Below are positions 1 to 10,367 of a DNA stretch of 64,000 bases, piece by piece (the stretch's first letter is position 1; each line of letters starts with the position of its first letter). Origin of the DNA: Tolypothrix sp. PCC 7910 (GTDB taxonomy: Bacteria > Cyanobacteriota > Cyanobacteriia > Cyanobacteriales > Nostocaceae); assembly GCF_011769525.1 (NCBI RefSeq), contig NZ_CP050440.1:4527501-4591500 (forward strand), written 5' to 3'. A program made the translations under genes and the position numbers. Below the pieces are notes generated by a model that searched no databases, had not been told where the DNA came from, and worked only from the letters and a program-made list of their open reading frames with translations.

Positions 1-973
1 CCCATCTTTGGAGTTTAACTACTACGCTTAACTGATTTAATTTTGCTGATAATTTTCCTTGAATTTCAGGAGATAAATTAACTGCTTCTTGGTAATTGTT
101 TATCGCCATGTCATATTCTGCTAAATCTTTGGCGACATTACCTAAACTAAATACAACAGCACTCACATCTTTTGACGATTTAAATTGTTTACTAATTGCC
201 AAACTTTTTTCTAAAATTGTTTTTGATTGTGCCAAATCACCAATAGTTTGCAAAGCCACACCTAAACTTCTTAAACCTTGCGCTTTCAGTAAACTATCAG
301 GCTGACTTTGTAATTCTGCTACCAATTCCTCTAACAGCGTTTTGGCACGGCGATATTGTCCTAAAGTTTGTAAACCCTGTGCTTGATTAATTTGACTGAT
401 AAATTTACCTGTTTTATCTCCAGCACCTTCATATATGGCTGCAGCTTGCTTCCAGGTATCAATAGCTGTCTCTGTTTGTCCTTGTATTAGTTGAATTGTT
501 CCTTGGGTATTTAAAGCCTGCGCTAACAGTAAATTACTCTGAATATCCGAGGTTTTCCCAGTTTTGAGTAAATTAATACTTTCTGCAATTGTAGTTTGAG
601 CTTTTTGAGTTTTTCCTAAATCTTTATATACCAATGCTAAATAATTCAGCACTTGCACCTGGCTAACAACTTCTTGATTATCTTGATAAGACTTCAGCAC
701 CTGTTCCCATACTTTAGCTGCTTCTGTATATTGCCCTTTTTGATAATAATTCTTGCCCTGCTGTAATAAGTCTAAATTATTATTTGGTTGTTGAGATATA
801 TAATATTGCTCTGTTAGATAAGATTGATGAGCAATAACAGGAATATCCTTTGTAACTAAGAGTATAGTCAGGATAATACTGAGTGCAAAAAGCCAGTAAA
901 ACTTGATTTTTCTGCTGGAAGATAAACCAAAATTTGGCAAAAAGATTTTTTTATTTAAAAATTTATGTTTCAT
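1..973 (-). CDS. TPR-repeat protein, 3' part outside the window (probable CHAT-type partner)
   Basis: An open frame starts at an ATG (complement of 971-973) and runs without a stop to the left edge, so only the first 324 codons are seen. After a basic start (MKHKFLNKKIF) there is one hydrophobic segment at about residues 20-38 (signal anchor or signal peptide). From about residue 60 the chain is helical with tetratricopeptide-like units, for example around GKNYYQKGQYTEAAKVWEQ. In cyanobacteria, TPR proteins next to a filamentous-haemagglutinin gene often carry a C-terminal CHAT protease domain; that part would lie outside the window, so this is inference. It lies 138 bases (or less, depending on the start chosen) downstream of the haemagglutinin gene on the same strand and probably belongs to the same operon. 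Confidence 0.8.
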   Translation of the reverse strand, partial: MKHKFLNKKIFLPNFGLSSSRKIKFYWLFALSIILTILLVTKDIPVIAHQSYLTEQYYISQQPNNNLDLLQQGKNYYQKGQYTEAAKVWEQVLKSYQDNQEVVSQVQVLNYLALVYKDLGKTQKAQTTIAESINLLKTGKTSDIQSNLLLAQALNTQGTIQLIQGQTETAIDTWKQAAAIYEGAGDKTGKFISQINQAQGLQTLGQYRRAKTLLEELVAELQSQPDSLLKAQGLRSLGVALQTIGDLAQSKTILEKSLAISKQFKSSKDVSAVVFSLGNVAKDLAEYDMAINNYQEAVNLSPEIQGKLSAKLNQLSVVVKLQRW

Positions 974-1111
974 CTTATTAAAGTATTGCAATCTGCCTAG
1001 CACCAACTAAATGCTTTGATGCGCTATAGCACATTTTACATCCTAAAATTTATCTGCGTGCATCTGTGTTTATCCTCTTTTATCGGCGGTTAATTATTAG
1101 CAATCAAAGCT

Positions 1112-4100
1112 TTATGAATGTCTACAATTAAACCTTTGCTGAGGTGAAGTTTCTTGAGGTATAGCAGCTACCAATTCTACTTCTCCTTGAGCATTAATTC
1201 TCCAGCTTGTTGCTGCAACAATAAATTCTTTAGTTAGCGGTGCAGAATTACTAGCTTGATTGCGGTTCTGTGCGGTGGTGAAATCTCGCAGATCCGATAA
1301 CAGAGTTTGATCGCGAATAGTTGTAGTGGGATCGACTGGTAAGCCGCCTCTTCCTGTGATGATAAAGGAATTACCCTCAGTTGCAGCACAACTAGCAATA
1401 ATGCGATCGCTGGGATCGTTAGGCGTGTCTGGTAACTCCACTAAGCCGGAAGCCGGATCGATGTCGAGGTTATTAATCGATACAGTGCCGGCAACGCCAA
1501 ACTCAGAACTTGCAGTAATCTTATTTCCAGAGGTACTTTGCTGTTGATTACCAATCCCAAAAAGGCTTGTGGCGGTAATATCGACATTGCCACCACGTCC
1601 AAAGAAAGCATTGGCTGTAATAGTATTATTGTCTTTGGGTACGGTGACAATAAAATTTGTGCCGATGATCACATTGCCACCATTACCACCAGCACCCGCA
1701 TTGCCGGCATTTGTGGAAACGCGGCTATTTTGCAGTAACAATAAATAGTCTGGTAAACTCAGGCTAATATTGCCGCCATTGGTGCTGGCTGTCTCCGCAG
1801 AAATTACAGCTTGATTTTCTAGGGTTAATCTGGTGGCTTCAATCCGGATATTACCGCCAATCCCAGAGCCTTGGCTATTCACCGAAACAGTTGCACCATC
1901 GCGAATCTCTACAAGTTCGGGATCGATGAAAATATTGCCACCATTCCCAGTAGAACCAGCCGTGGTATTGGAAAATACCCCTGTATTTGCGCCAGCCAGC
2001 AAGACTTTATCTTTAACTATGACTGCGATATTGCCTGCATTGCCACCACCTGCAGTTAATGCTTCTAACTGTGCGCCATTGGTAACCGATAAAGAGGGTG
2101 CAGTAATTTGTAAAGTTCCACCTTTGCCGGTTGCACCTGCTAAGGCGCTGACAAATGCACCACTAGGTTTAAAAGGTTCACCAGGATTACCATCGAAGGA
2201 GACTGATTCAGTAGCATTAATAAAAATACTACCTGCATTATCAGCAGTAGCAGTACTAGTGCTAATCCCAGCACCATTTTTTACCGATAGTTGACCTGTT
2301 TTGATGTTAATAATATTACCTGTCCCTTGGGAACCAGGTAAAACTTCGCTCAGAATACCGCTAGGAATTACCTGTGGTTGGGGAAAATTACCAGGGGAAA
2401 ATAAAATTGCCCCATCCAGGGTAATGGATTTGGCTGCATTTACCTCAATTCTGCCTGCATCACCAACTCCCTGGGTAGAGGCTCTAATTTGCGCGCCTTG
2501 TTGCAAAGATAGAGAGTTAGTCTGAATATCAATAATGCCACCGTTGCCTTGAGCAGTAGGAAAGACAACGCTACTAAAACCACTAAAAATCCCCCTATCA
2601 GAGATACCCGTGAGCGCGATCGCATCTGTAGCTCTGACGGTAATTTTACCACCATTGCCCACACCTTGAGTTTGCGAAAATACCTGCCCTCCATTGGTAG
2701 CGATAAAGGTTTTGGTATTAATTTCTACATCGCCAGCTTTGCCTCCATCGGCACTGATAGTCTGGCTTCCTAGTCTAGAGTTATTTAAAGAGATGCTGTC
2801 AGCATTAACGATGACGTTACCAGCGTTGCCACCGAGAGTAAAATTTGATAATTCCGCTTGGTTGGCTTCTAAAGAATTAGCAGTAATAATTAGCTTACCA
2901 CCAGGGCCTTTTGCCCCTGCATATAAATTACTTTGGACATAGTTACTCAGGGAAATTAAAGGTGCGTTTAATGTGACATCACCACCTTGTCCCGAACCAT
3001 AGCCTGCACTTTCAATATAGGAAATTCCTAGAGGTGCTGGTGCTTGAATAATCGCTGATTGACTCTTGAGAGTAATGTTTCCCCCAGAGGAACCATAGGA
3101 AACAATTTGCGATCCTGATGGCATAAAAATATCACCTTTAGCTAACAGTGTGATATCGCCTCCAGGGTTGGCAAAGGAAAAAGTCACAAAATCAAATCCC
3201 GAAGCATCTAGAAAGTTGGGAGTGGTAATTTTTCCCCGGGAGTCAATCACTACATCACCACCCCTAGCCACACCGCCGAATGTTCCTAGCAAAGATGTCA
3301 CAGTAATATCACCGGATAACACCGGATTGGGTTGATATTGATTGGTTAAAAAAATCAACCCTCCCTGGTTAACAATTTGATTGATGGTGATATTGGCATT
3401 GCTAGAATTGCCATTGATATTAGGAGTAGGAGAAAAATTAGAGGATTCTCCTGCAATTCCCGGTGGGTTAACAGCGGTGGTTCCGGCTCTAATATCAACG
3501 GTGGGTATTAAACTACCATTAATCGGAACTTGGGTTACGCCATCAGATAAGGTGACTGTTTGATTGATAAAATTAGTGGTATCAGGGCCTGTGATAGTTA
3601 AACTATCAATGGTGACACTCCCACCTGCAAAAATATGTAAGGAAGCCCCTGTATAACTATTAAAACTCACATCACCACTAGCACGAATCACGGGATCATC
3701 TGTGCTGGATAAATCTCCACCTTTACCATTCAATTGTTCAAGGCGAAAGTTACCATTGCTATAAAATTGGGCGTTTCCACCAATTGCATTAGCTGAACGT
3801 AACAGCAGATTTTCTCCAGCAAATAAGCCACTGGCGGGATTATTTAAAGCAAAGATATCTATTTTATTGCCTTGAGCTAATAGTTGTTGTTTTGCTGAGG
3901 CGATGAAGGGGTTATTAACAGTATCGCGAATTTTAATTGTATCGCTAGCTTGCAAAGTTAAATTACGACCAGCCTGTAATTGTCCTTGTAAGTCGAGATT
4001 TTGAGCAACTAAAGTCAAATTTTGCCCTACAGATAAGTTACCAGAATTAGTAATAGTACTTTCGGGTGGTAACCAACTATCTAAACCTAGAGGTTGCTTG

Positions 4101-4600
4101 ATAGTTAATAAAGGTGGTGATTGGGGGTTTTGGGTACTAAATTCTTCCCCGTTTGGAAATAATACACCGCTGCTAGTGCTAGCGAAAAAAGAACCGGAAA
4201 TATCTAAGCGGGCATTTTGTCCGAAAATTATACCGTTAGGATTAATCAAATACAGGTTAGCACCACCTAAAACCCCTAGCGTCCCGAAAATCTTCGAGGC
4301 TTGGTTTCCAGTAACTCTTCCCAGGATATTTTCTATACCAGAGGGATTGGCAAAATAAACTCGTTGACGATCGCCAACGTTAAATTCTTGGAAGCTGTGA
4401 AACAGGTTATTACCCCGAATTGCACCGCCATCAATGCGTTCGATGACATTACCTTGCTGTTGCACATTCGGGGTAACAATTGAGCGATCGCTACCTAAAC
4501 TATTGTCAGGAATAATTTGTGCTTTTACGCCTGTAGTTAAGCCTAGCGTACAGGCGATCGCACCACTACTGGCGAAAATTCCCAGCAGCCTATACGACAT
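1112..4600 (-). CDS. Filamentous haemagglutinin N-terminal (TPS) domain exoprotein
   Basis: Large secreted beta-helix protein. The ATG at 4600 is followed directly by a signal peptide (MSYRLLGIFASSG...GVKA before QIIPDN). The same frame also opens at a GTG at 4657 that abuts the stop of the upstream gene, but this would place 19 residues before the signal peptide. The TPS (haemagglutination activity) domain lies roughly at residues 45-150 and contains the hallmark INPNGIIFGQNARLDISG. The rest is a long run of glycine/asparagine-rich beta-helix repeats (GNGGNI, GGAGGNV type). The C-terminus carries SFIITGRGGLPVDP, typical of cyanobacterial members. Export would need an outer-membrane TpsB transporter, and none is seen here. 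Likely an adhesin or surface protein; its target is unknown. Confidence 0.9.
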   Translation of the reverse strand: MSYRLLGIFASSGAIACTLGLTTGVKAQIIPDNSLGSDRSIVTPNVQQQGNVIERIDGGAIRGNNLFHSFQEFNVGDRQRVYFANPSGIENILGRVTGNQASKIFGTLGVLGGANLYLINPNGIIFGQNARLDISGSFFASTSSGVLFPNGEEFSTQNPQSPPLLTIKQPLGLDSWLPPESTITNSGNLSVGQNLTLVAQNLDLQGQLQAGRNLTLQASDTIKIRDTVNNPFIASAKQQLLAQGNKIDIFALNNPASGLFAGENLLLRSANAIGGNAQFYSNGNFRLEQLNGKGGDLSSTDDPVIRASGDVSFNSYTGASLHIFAGGSVTIDSLTITGPDTTNFINQTVTLSDGVTQVPINGSLIPTVDIRAGTTAVNPPGIAGESSNFSPTPNINGNSSNANITINQIVNQGGLIFLTNQYQPNPVLSGDITVTSLLGTFGGVARGGDVVIDSRGKITTPNFLDASGFDFVTFSFANPGGDITLLAKGDIFMPSGSQIVSYGSSGGNITLKSQSAIIQAPAPLGISYIESAGYGSGQGGDVTLNAPLISLSNYVQSNLYAGAKGPGGKLIITANSLEANQAELSNFTLGGNAGNVIVNADSISLNNSRLGSQTISADGGKAGDVEINTKTFIATNGGQVFSQTQGVGNGGKITVRATDAIALTGISDRGIFSGFSSVVFPTAQGNGGIIDIQTNSLSLQQGAQIRASTQGVGDAGRIEVNAAKSITLDGAILFSPGNFPQPQVIPSGILSEVLPGSQGTGNIINIKTGQLSVKNGAGISTSTATADNAGSIFINATESVSFDGNPGEPFKPSGAFVSALAGATGKGGTLQITAPSLSVTNGAQLEALTAGGGNAGNIAVIVKDKVLLAGANTGVFSNTTAGSTGNGGNIFIDPELVEIRDGATVSVNSQGSGIGGNIRIEATRLTLENQAVISAETASTNGGNISLSLPDYLLLLQNSRVSTNAGNAGAGGNGGNVIIGTNFIVTVPKDNNTITANAFFGRGGNVDITATSLFGIGNQQQSTSGNKITASSEFGVAGTVSINNLDIDPASGLVELPDTPNDPSDRIIASCAATEGNSFIITGRGGLPVDPTTTIRDQTLLSDLRDFTTAQNRNQASNSAPLTKEFIVAATSWRINAQGEVELVAAIPQETSPQQRFNCRHS

Positions 4601-4657
4601 TATCCCTAGCTGTGTGTAGATTGCCTTACCCTGAAAAATTGGCATGGAGATTATCAC

Positions 4658-7600
4658 TTAAAGAATAAAATCGGTGATGTTAACCGAAGTGACTCCTGTG
4701 AAAGTGATAGTACCACCATTTATAGAGGTTAGATCTAGCTTAAGATTACAATTGTCTATTGAGGCGAGTTGATCGCAGCTATCAACCACACCATCACCAT
4801 TGCTATCCAAAGTACCTTGAGTCAGAATCAATTGCTTGAGGTCGATAGCATCACATTCACAAAAATCATGGATGGTATCGTTACCAAAGTTAGCACCAAA
4901 GATAAAGCGATCGTACCCGTCACCTCCACTTAAATAATCATCGCCTCTACCGCCAGTAATTAAATCGTCTCCTTTTTCGCCACAAATCACATCATTGCCA
5001 TCGAAACCAGATAAACTATCAGCACAGTTTCCACCTTTAATTACATCATCAAACCGAGTGCCAATAATTTTATTTTTGTCATATTCGCTGCCTTTCAAAG
5101 TGAAAGTAGTATTGGGATTAGAAATAATCAAATTCTGCGAAGCAAAATCATAGTTTGCCCCACTTCCACAAGCTGCAAAAGTCACGTGATTCACATTACT
5201 ATCAATCGTAATGCTGGAGACTAACCAATTATTTTTATAACCGCCTATTTCTTGCAAGCGTGTAGAAATGCTGCCATCGCCATTAGAATCTTGAATCGTA
5301 ATATTAACTCCAGTCGGCACGGAAAAATTAAAGGAGTCAAAGATAGCTTGTAAGTCAGTAAATTGTGAATCTGCAACTGTGCTGAAACTCTCAATTTGAG
5401 CATCAGGTAATGCTTGCCTATTAATTTGTGGGTTAGTTTCAGTGAAAACTACACCTGTATCTGTGACTAAGATATTGACAAAATCAATCAGTTCTGGGGA
5501 ATATTGACCTGCTTGAAAGATGAGGTTTTCTACTTGGGTACCGTTATTAAAGGTAAAGGAACCGTTATTAAAGCGATCGCGACTATAAACACCATCTGCG
5601 ATAAAATTATACAGGGCATTGATTACGGCTTGTTCATCTACAGTTGTGGTTTCACCAGCGTTGGTTAAATTGCCATCAGCTCCTAGCCCATTCCAAACTG
5701 CTAAATCAGCTAAATATTGCGGAGCTGTACTTTTTGCCCACTCTGCTTCAAATCCAGCGATACCAATCTCTCCTGGTTGTAAAAACTCGGATTGATTTTG
5801 GTAAGGATAGCCAACACTAATAGAACCACTAATAGGATCGGGATTAAAGAAGAATGAAGCGTTAGTATTGTTTGGGTTATTGAAATTCTCTACCGAAAAC
5901 ACTCTAAATGGCTGTTCGTTATTTAAAGTGCCTTCAAGTTTATATGTGGAAACATCTAACCTACTACTAGCTGCAACTGTACCAGAGTTTAGCGTTTTAC
6001 CGTTAACCGCTACAACTTCGGCTTGGTTTTGAATATTTAAAAACCCAAATTCTACCTTATCGTCCCCGTTGCTTTTTTGCACATTGTAATTGAGGAAAAA
6101 TACTCCATTAAAAGGTGTTTCATAATATTCGGGCAAAGCCGTATTTATCTTATCTGTTTCCGGGTCAATAGTTCCCAGTCTGCCTGTTAAATTTACAGAT
6201 GTAATATTTTCAGTACTAACTTTGGCATTGACGGTAATAGTTTTGGCTTCTCCAGCAGCAATATTGTCAAACAAAATTTCTAGAGTTTGGACATTATTGT
6301 CTGTGTCAATACTTGTGCCACTATCGAGATCAGCAAAGCTGACAAAATCTAAACCAATGGGCAACTTTTGTCTGAGGTCATCAACAATTTGTACCCCTGT
6401 GGCATCACCAAAACCATTATTGCGAACAGTAATTGTAAATGTAACTTCATCTCCAGGCAGCGCAATTAACTGATCTGCTTTACCATCGTTGTTGTAATCA
6501 ACAGATTGTTTCAAATCGCTAAAGGATTGTTGATTAACCAGGGTAAATTCTTTTTCTATAGATAGGTTAGCTACAGGTGCCAAGATACTGTTGTAGTCAT
6601 CTTCTGTGGGGTTTCCATTATTCACAACTGAATCTGGATCTTCTTGATCGGCGGCAACAATTTCCGCCATATTGGTATAAGCAGATGCATCTGTGGCATT
6701 CAAAACTGTGGCTTTCAGGGTGAGGGTAACATTATCGCCGGATTTGATAGAACCAACATCCCAAATCCCTATTGTACTGTCATAAGTTCCCACGCTTGTG
6801 TCAGCATCAATCAAGCTAAAACCAGAAGGTAGTAAATCTTGAATTTTCACCCCTGTGGCATTGGCTGGGCCGCTATTATTCAAAGTCAGGGTAAAAGAGA
6901 CTTCATCACCTACAAATAGGGATTCATTAGATATTGTTTGACTCAGTGATAAATCAGCCTGCTTAATTACATATAAAGTGGCACTGCTGTAGTCATCCTC
7001 TGTGGGATCGCCATTATTCACAACCGAATCTGGATCTTCTTGATCGGCGGCAACAATTTCCGCCACATTAGTATAAGCAGCCCCATCAGCAACATTCAAA
7101 ACTGTGGCTTTCAAGGTGAGGGTGACATTATCCCCTGAATCAATACAACCAACATCCCAAATTCCAGTTGTACTGTCATAAGTTCCCACGCTTGTGTCAG
7201 CATCAATCAAGCTAAAACCAGAAGGTAGTAAATCTTGAATTTTCACCCCTGTGGCATTGGCTGGGCCGCTATTATTCAAAGTCAGGGTAAAAGAGACTTC
7301 ATCACCTACAAATAGGGATTCATTAGATATTGTTTGACTCAGTGATAAATCAGCCTGCTTAATTACATATAAAGTGGCACTGCTGTAGTCATCCTCTGTG
7401 GGATCGCCATTATTCACAACCGAATCTGGATCTTCTTGATCGGCGGCAACAATTTCCGCCACATTAGTATAAGCAGCCCCATCAGCAACATTCAAAACTG
7501 TGGCTTTCAAGGTGAGGGTGACATTATCCCCTGAATCAATACAACCAACATCCCAAATTCCAGTTGTACTGTCATAAGTTCCCACGCTTGTGTCAGCATC

Positions 7601-8260
7601 AATCAAGCTAAAACCAGAAGGTAGTAAATCTTGAATTTTCACCCCTGTGGCATTGGCTGGGCCGCTATTATTCAAAGTCAGGGTAAAAGAGACTTCATCA
7701 CCTACAAATAGGGATTCATTAGATATTGTTTGACTCAGTGATAAATCAGCCTGCTTAATTACATATAAAGTGGCACTGCTGTAGTCATCCTCTGTGGGAT
7801 CGCCATTATTCACAACTGAATCTGGATCTTTTTGATCGGCGGCAATAATTTCTGCCACATTAGTATAAGCAGCCCCATCAGTGGCATTCAAAACTGTGGC
7901 TTTGAGGGTGAGGGTGACTTTACAGCCTGACTTAATACAACCAACATCCCAAATCCCAGTTGTACTGTCATAAGTTCCCACACTAGCCTTAACACTAAGG
8001 AAGCTAAAACCAGAAGGTAGTAAATCTTGAATTTTCACCCCTGTCGCATTAGCTGGGCCGCTATTTTTCAAAGTTAGGGTGAAAGTAACCTCATCACCTA
8101 TAAATAAGGATTTATCAGAGAGTGTTTGACTCAGAGATAAATCTGCCAAAACTGGTTCGCATTTATCTTTAGTCTGATTTTTCCCTTTACTCTTGCGCGA
8201 AGAATCCAGCTTTTCAAAACTTTTAGATTTATGAGAAGATTTAGAATTTTTATTAGCCAT
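4658..8260 (-). CDS. DUF11-repeat protein with C-terminal RTX calcium-binding repeats
   Basis: A 1200-residue surface or secreted protein. The N-terminus is short, basic and serine-rich with no classical signal peptide. Four DUF11 units of about 132 residues follow (roughly residues 35-560), each with the core SGPANATGVKIQDLLPSGFS. A fifth, divergent DUF11 unit follows at about 565-690, then a region of unknown fold. The C-terminus (about 1060-1140) has glycine/aspartate nonapeptides such as GGRGDDYLSGGDGYDRF, which are hemolysin-type calcium-binding repeats. RTX proteins without a signal peptide usually leave by type I secretion; that route is inferred. It is the first gene of a minus-strand cassette, with its stop directly before the possible GTG of the haemagglutinin gene. 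The repeats contain cysteines (DVGC), unusual for a secreted RTX protein. Confidence 0.88.
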   Translation of the reverse strand: MANKNSKSSHKSKSFEKLDSSRKSKGKNQTKDKCEPVLADLSLSQTLSDKSLFIGDEVTFTLTLKNSGPANATGVKIQDLLPSGFSFLSVKASVGTYDSTTGIWDVGCIKSGCKVTLTLKATVLNATDGAAYTNVAEIIAADQKDPDSVVNNGDPTEDDYSSATLYVIKQADLSLSQTISNESLFVGDEVSFTLTLNNSGPANATGVKIQDLLPSGFSLIDADTSVGTYDSTTGIWDVGCIDSGDNVTLTLKATVLNVADGAAYTNVAEIVAADQEDPDSVVNNGDPTEDDYSSATLYVIKQADLSLSQTISNESLFVGDEVSFTLTLNNSGPANATGVKIQDLLPSGFSLIDADTSVGTYDSTTGIWDVGCIDSGDNVTLTLKATVLNVADGAAYTNVAEIVAADQEDPDSVVNNGDPTEDDYSSATLYVIKQADLSLSQTISNESLFVGDEVSFTLTLNNSGPANATGVKIQDLLPSGFSLIDADTSVGTYDSTIGIWDVGSIKSGDNVTLTLKATVLNATDASAYTNMAEIVAADQEDPDSVVNNGNPTEDDYNSILAPVANLSIEKEFTLVNQQSFSDLKQSVDYNNDGKADQLIALPGDEVTFTITVRNNGFGDATGVQIVDDLRQKLPIGLDFVSFADLDSGTSIDTDNNVQTLEILFDNIAAGEAKTITVNAKVSTENITSVNLTGRLGTIDPETDKINTALPEYYETPFNGVFFLNYNVQKSNGDDKVEFGFLNIQNQAEVVAVNGKTLNSGTVAASSRLDVSTYKLEGTLNNEQPFRVFSVENFNNPNNTNASFFFNPDPISGSISVGYPYQNQSEFLQPGEIGIAGFEAEWAKSTAPQYLADLAVWNGLGADGNLTNAGETTTVDEQAVINALYNFIADGVYSRDRFNNGSFTFNNGTQVENLIFQAGQYSPELIDFVNILVTDTGVVFTETNPQINRQALPDAQIESFSTVADSQFTDLQAIFDSFNFSVPTGVNITIQDSNGDGSISTRLQEIGGYKNNWLVSSITIDSNVNHVTFAACGSGANYDFASQNLIISNPNTTFTLKGSEYDKNKIIGTRFDDVIKGGNCADSLSGFDGNDVICGEKGDDLITGGRGDDYLSGGDGYDRFIFGANFGNDTIHDFCECDAIDLKQLILTQGTLDSNGDGVVDSCDQLASIDNCNLKLDLTSINGGTITFTGVTSVNITDFIL
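6961..7752 (-). repeat. Two tandem 396-bp DUF11 units, apparently identical
   Basis: Inside the DUF11/RTX gene the block starting near 6961 repeats at a period of 396 bases (132 codons); the same landmark (aaatcagcct) occurs at 6951, 7347 and 7743. Reading the two middle copies side by side shows no difference, whereas the outer copies have scattered substitutions. This indicates a recent duplication or gene conversion of one repeat unit. Confidence 0.85.
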
Positions 8261-9203
8261 AACTACAATTATTTAATTAAATGATTGTCAAGAATTTGTA
8301 ATTTATAATAGCGGATATCCTGAATTTGCTTACCCTTGCGGTTCTGTTGGGCAAGTCTTGGTGTGGGAAATTCTAGGTTTATCCTCATCCCTGGATGGGA
8401 AAAGATTTTGATAAAAAGCAAATTAAATTTGACCGATATCTGCTAAGTATCAGCTTAGTTGAATGTTAATAACAACACTCTACTCATATTCTGCTAATTC
8501 TCCATCATCATCTCAAAAATATTGTCAGTTATTACCCATATTTTTTGAGCATAAAATTAACAAAAATATTCTTTGTGCAACATAAATAGCCTAAATAAGA
8601 TTGATACATCAAAGGCTTTGATGATGGGCTGAATTCATGAGAATCAAACAGGAAACACTTATTTTAGCTATTAAAGCACAATGTAATGAATTTAATAAAC
8701 TTCTCAGTGATATCTTTAAATAGGCTCTCAAAAGGAGTAGTTCTATAAATAAATGGTTAAGTAGCTGGTTTTTTTAACCTAAATATGTATATAAAATTTT
8801 GTCTTCAGCGAAATAGCCTATAAGCCTGATTAAGCAAGGAACTCTCATGAAATTAAACTACCACGAGGCTGAACTCAGGGCTGTTACTTTTGGCAGAGAA
8901 AAATTATCCGCTTGTTAAAAATTTCATATTTAACTATGCAGTTTTCTAGTATTAGTACTGACTGCTGAGTCTGGTAAAGCAGGTTGGGGTAAAGGGAATG
9001 AGCCAAAGGTGTTTTTCCTTTTCTCTTTCCCTTTAACCTACAAGTATTGAATACAGAAGTGAACTTATCTGCATCCTTTAAATATTCATTGTTGTTCTAT
9101 TGCTCAAACAACAAATATTTAGAGTATAAGAAACAAAGCTATAAAATGCTACCAAAATATGATTGCTGCGGAGTTGATAGTAATAGGTATAAGCAAGCAA
9201 TTT
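8261..9203. other. Intergenic region, no supported gene
   Basis: About 940 bases between the start of the DUF11/RTX gene and the end of the last HEP-island gene. It is AT-rich and must hold the promoter of the surface cassette, near 8261-8500 read on the minus strand. A 23-codon frame at 8847-8918 has an AAGGA upstream but no other support. Near 8985-9050 there is a pyrimidine/purine tract ending in caagtattg that resembles one end of the mobile repeat seen at 15286-15416. Confidence 0.6.
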
Positions 9204-10367
9204 CTAATTCAAAGTTGAAGGAGTTGTCTTAACAGTTGTGATGCTTTTAGACACATGAGAAACAGCATACCGAACTGTATTAATAAAATTTTGGGCGTAA
9301 CGTTGCGTGGAAAAATCCAGGGCGCGTTGTCGTGCTGCAACTCCGACAGTAGCGCTAAATTCTGGATCATCGAGATAGCGAAGAATTGCGATCGCTAATG
9401 CATCTGCATCACCATAAGGTGTCAACAGCCCATTCACGCCATCTGTAATGATTTCTGTCGGGCCGCCAGCATCGCCAGCAACCACCGGTTTACCCAGGGC
9501 CATAGCTTCGATAATCACAATCCCAAAAGGCTCATTATCAGAAGCATGGATACAGATATCCATCGCTTGCATCCACTCAGGAATATTGCGCTGTAGTCCC
9601 ACCATCAACACGCGATCGCTTAAACCCAAATCTGCTATTTGTGCTTTTAAGGAGTCCTCATAATCATCCTCTAAATCATGCTTACCGCCAACAATTACAC
9701 AATTAGCATCAGGATATCTCTGCAATATTTGTGGCATTGCATCTACTACAGTATGCATTCCCTTCCATCGTTGCAAACGCCCCACAATCCCAATCAACGG
9801 GCCGTTTAATGGTAAGCCTAACTTCAACCGCGCTTCCATTGGCGAAGGTAGGACAGTCGGCTCAAATCGGTCTAAAGCCACACCTGGATATACTAAGTGT
9901 GTTGGTCTATAAGGCCAAATCTTCGCCTGTGCTTCCTTACCCTCTTTAGAGAGAGTAATAATTGCCCGTGCTGGTAATAACGTCGCCAATTGCAACAACC
10001 AAGACTTAGCGTTAGGTACTTCTAGTTGATACCATACAGCAGGTATACCAGATGCGATCGCAGCTAGCCCTCCATATATCTGAGTAATCCACATCCAATT
10101 TGCGATCGCATCTACACGTTCTTGTTTAGCCAGCAAAGCTATACGAAACACCGTACTGATCATCCGGTGAACTTCACGCAGACGGCCACTTTCAATCACT
10201 CTGGTATCAATACCCAATGCCCTTACCTGTTCCACCATTGGGCCATCTTCTAAAAATACCGCTATCCATTCAATACCAGCTTGCCGTCCTTGTTGCATCA
10301 AATCCCAAAACATCATTTCACCGCCACCTCTTTGTTCGGCCAGTGGCATAACAGCAATAACTTTCAT
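9204..10367 (-). CDS. GT4-family glycosyltransferase (HEP island)
   Basis: A 387-residue GT-B fold glycosyltransferase of family 4. The N-terminal Rossmann half has the typical short start and glycine-rich acceptor loop (MKVIAVMPLAEQRGGGEMMF). The C-terminal half has the nucleotide-sugar signature EPFGIVIIEAMALGKPVVAG followed by GGPTEII. It probably adds one sugar to the lipid-linked repeat unit at the cytoplasmic face of the membrane. Donor and acceptor cannot be read from sequence. It is the last gene of the island in transcription order, about 980 bases beyond the polymerase/ligase gene and its terminator, so it probably has its own promoter. Confidence 0.9.
   Translation of the reverse strand: MKVIAVMPLAEQRGGGEMMFWDLMQQGRQAGIEWIAVFLEDGPMVEQVRALGIDTRVIESGRLREVHRMISTVFRIALLAKQERVDAIANWMWITQIYGGLAAIASGIPAVWYQLEVPNAKSWLLQLATLLPARAIITLSKEGKEAQAKIWPYRPTHLVYPGVALDRFEPTVLPSPMEARLKLGLPLNGPLIGIVGRLQRWKGMHTVVDAMPQILQRYPDANCVIVGGKHDLEDDYEDSLKAQIADLGLSDRVLMVGLQRNIPEWMQAMDICIHASDNEPFGIVIIEAMALGKPVVAGDAGGPTEIITDGVNGLLTPYGDADALAIAILRYLDDPEFSATVGVAARQRALDFSTQRYAQNFINTVRYAVSHVSKSITTVKTTPSTLN

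Noticed and set aside
1326-4619. Several plus-strand frames of 60-150 codons
   Set aside because: Antisense shadows of the haemagglutinin beta-helix gene; proline/alanine-rich composition follows from the glycine-rich sense strand.
8847-8918. 23-codon frame with AAGGA upstream
   Set aside because: Too short to judge, no similarity recognised; mentioned only in the region entry.
9047-9232. 61-codon plus-strand frame overlapping the end of a glycosyltransferase gene
   Set aside because: No ribosome-binding site, no recognisable motif, starts inside repeat-like sequence and overlaps a real gene on the other strand.
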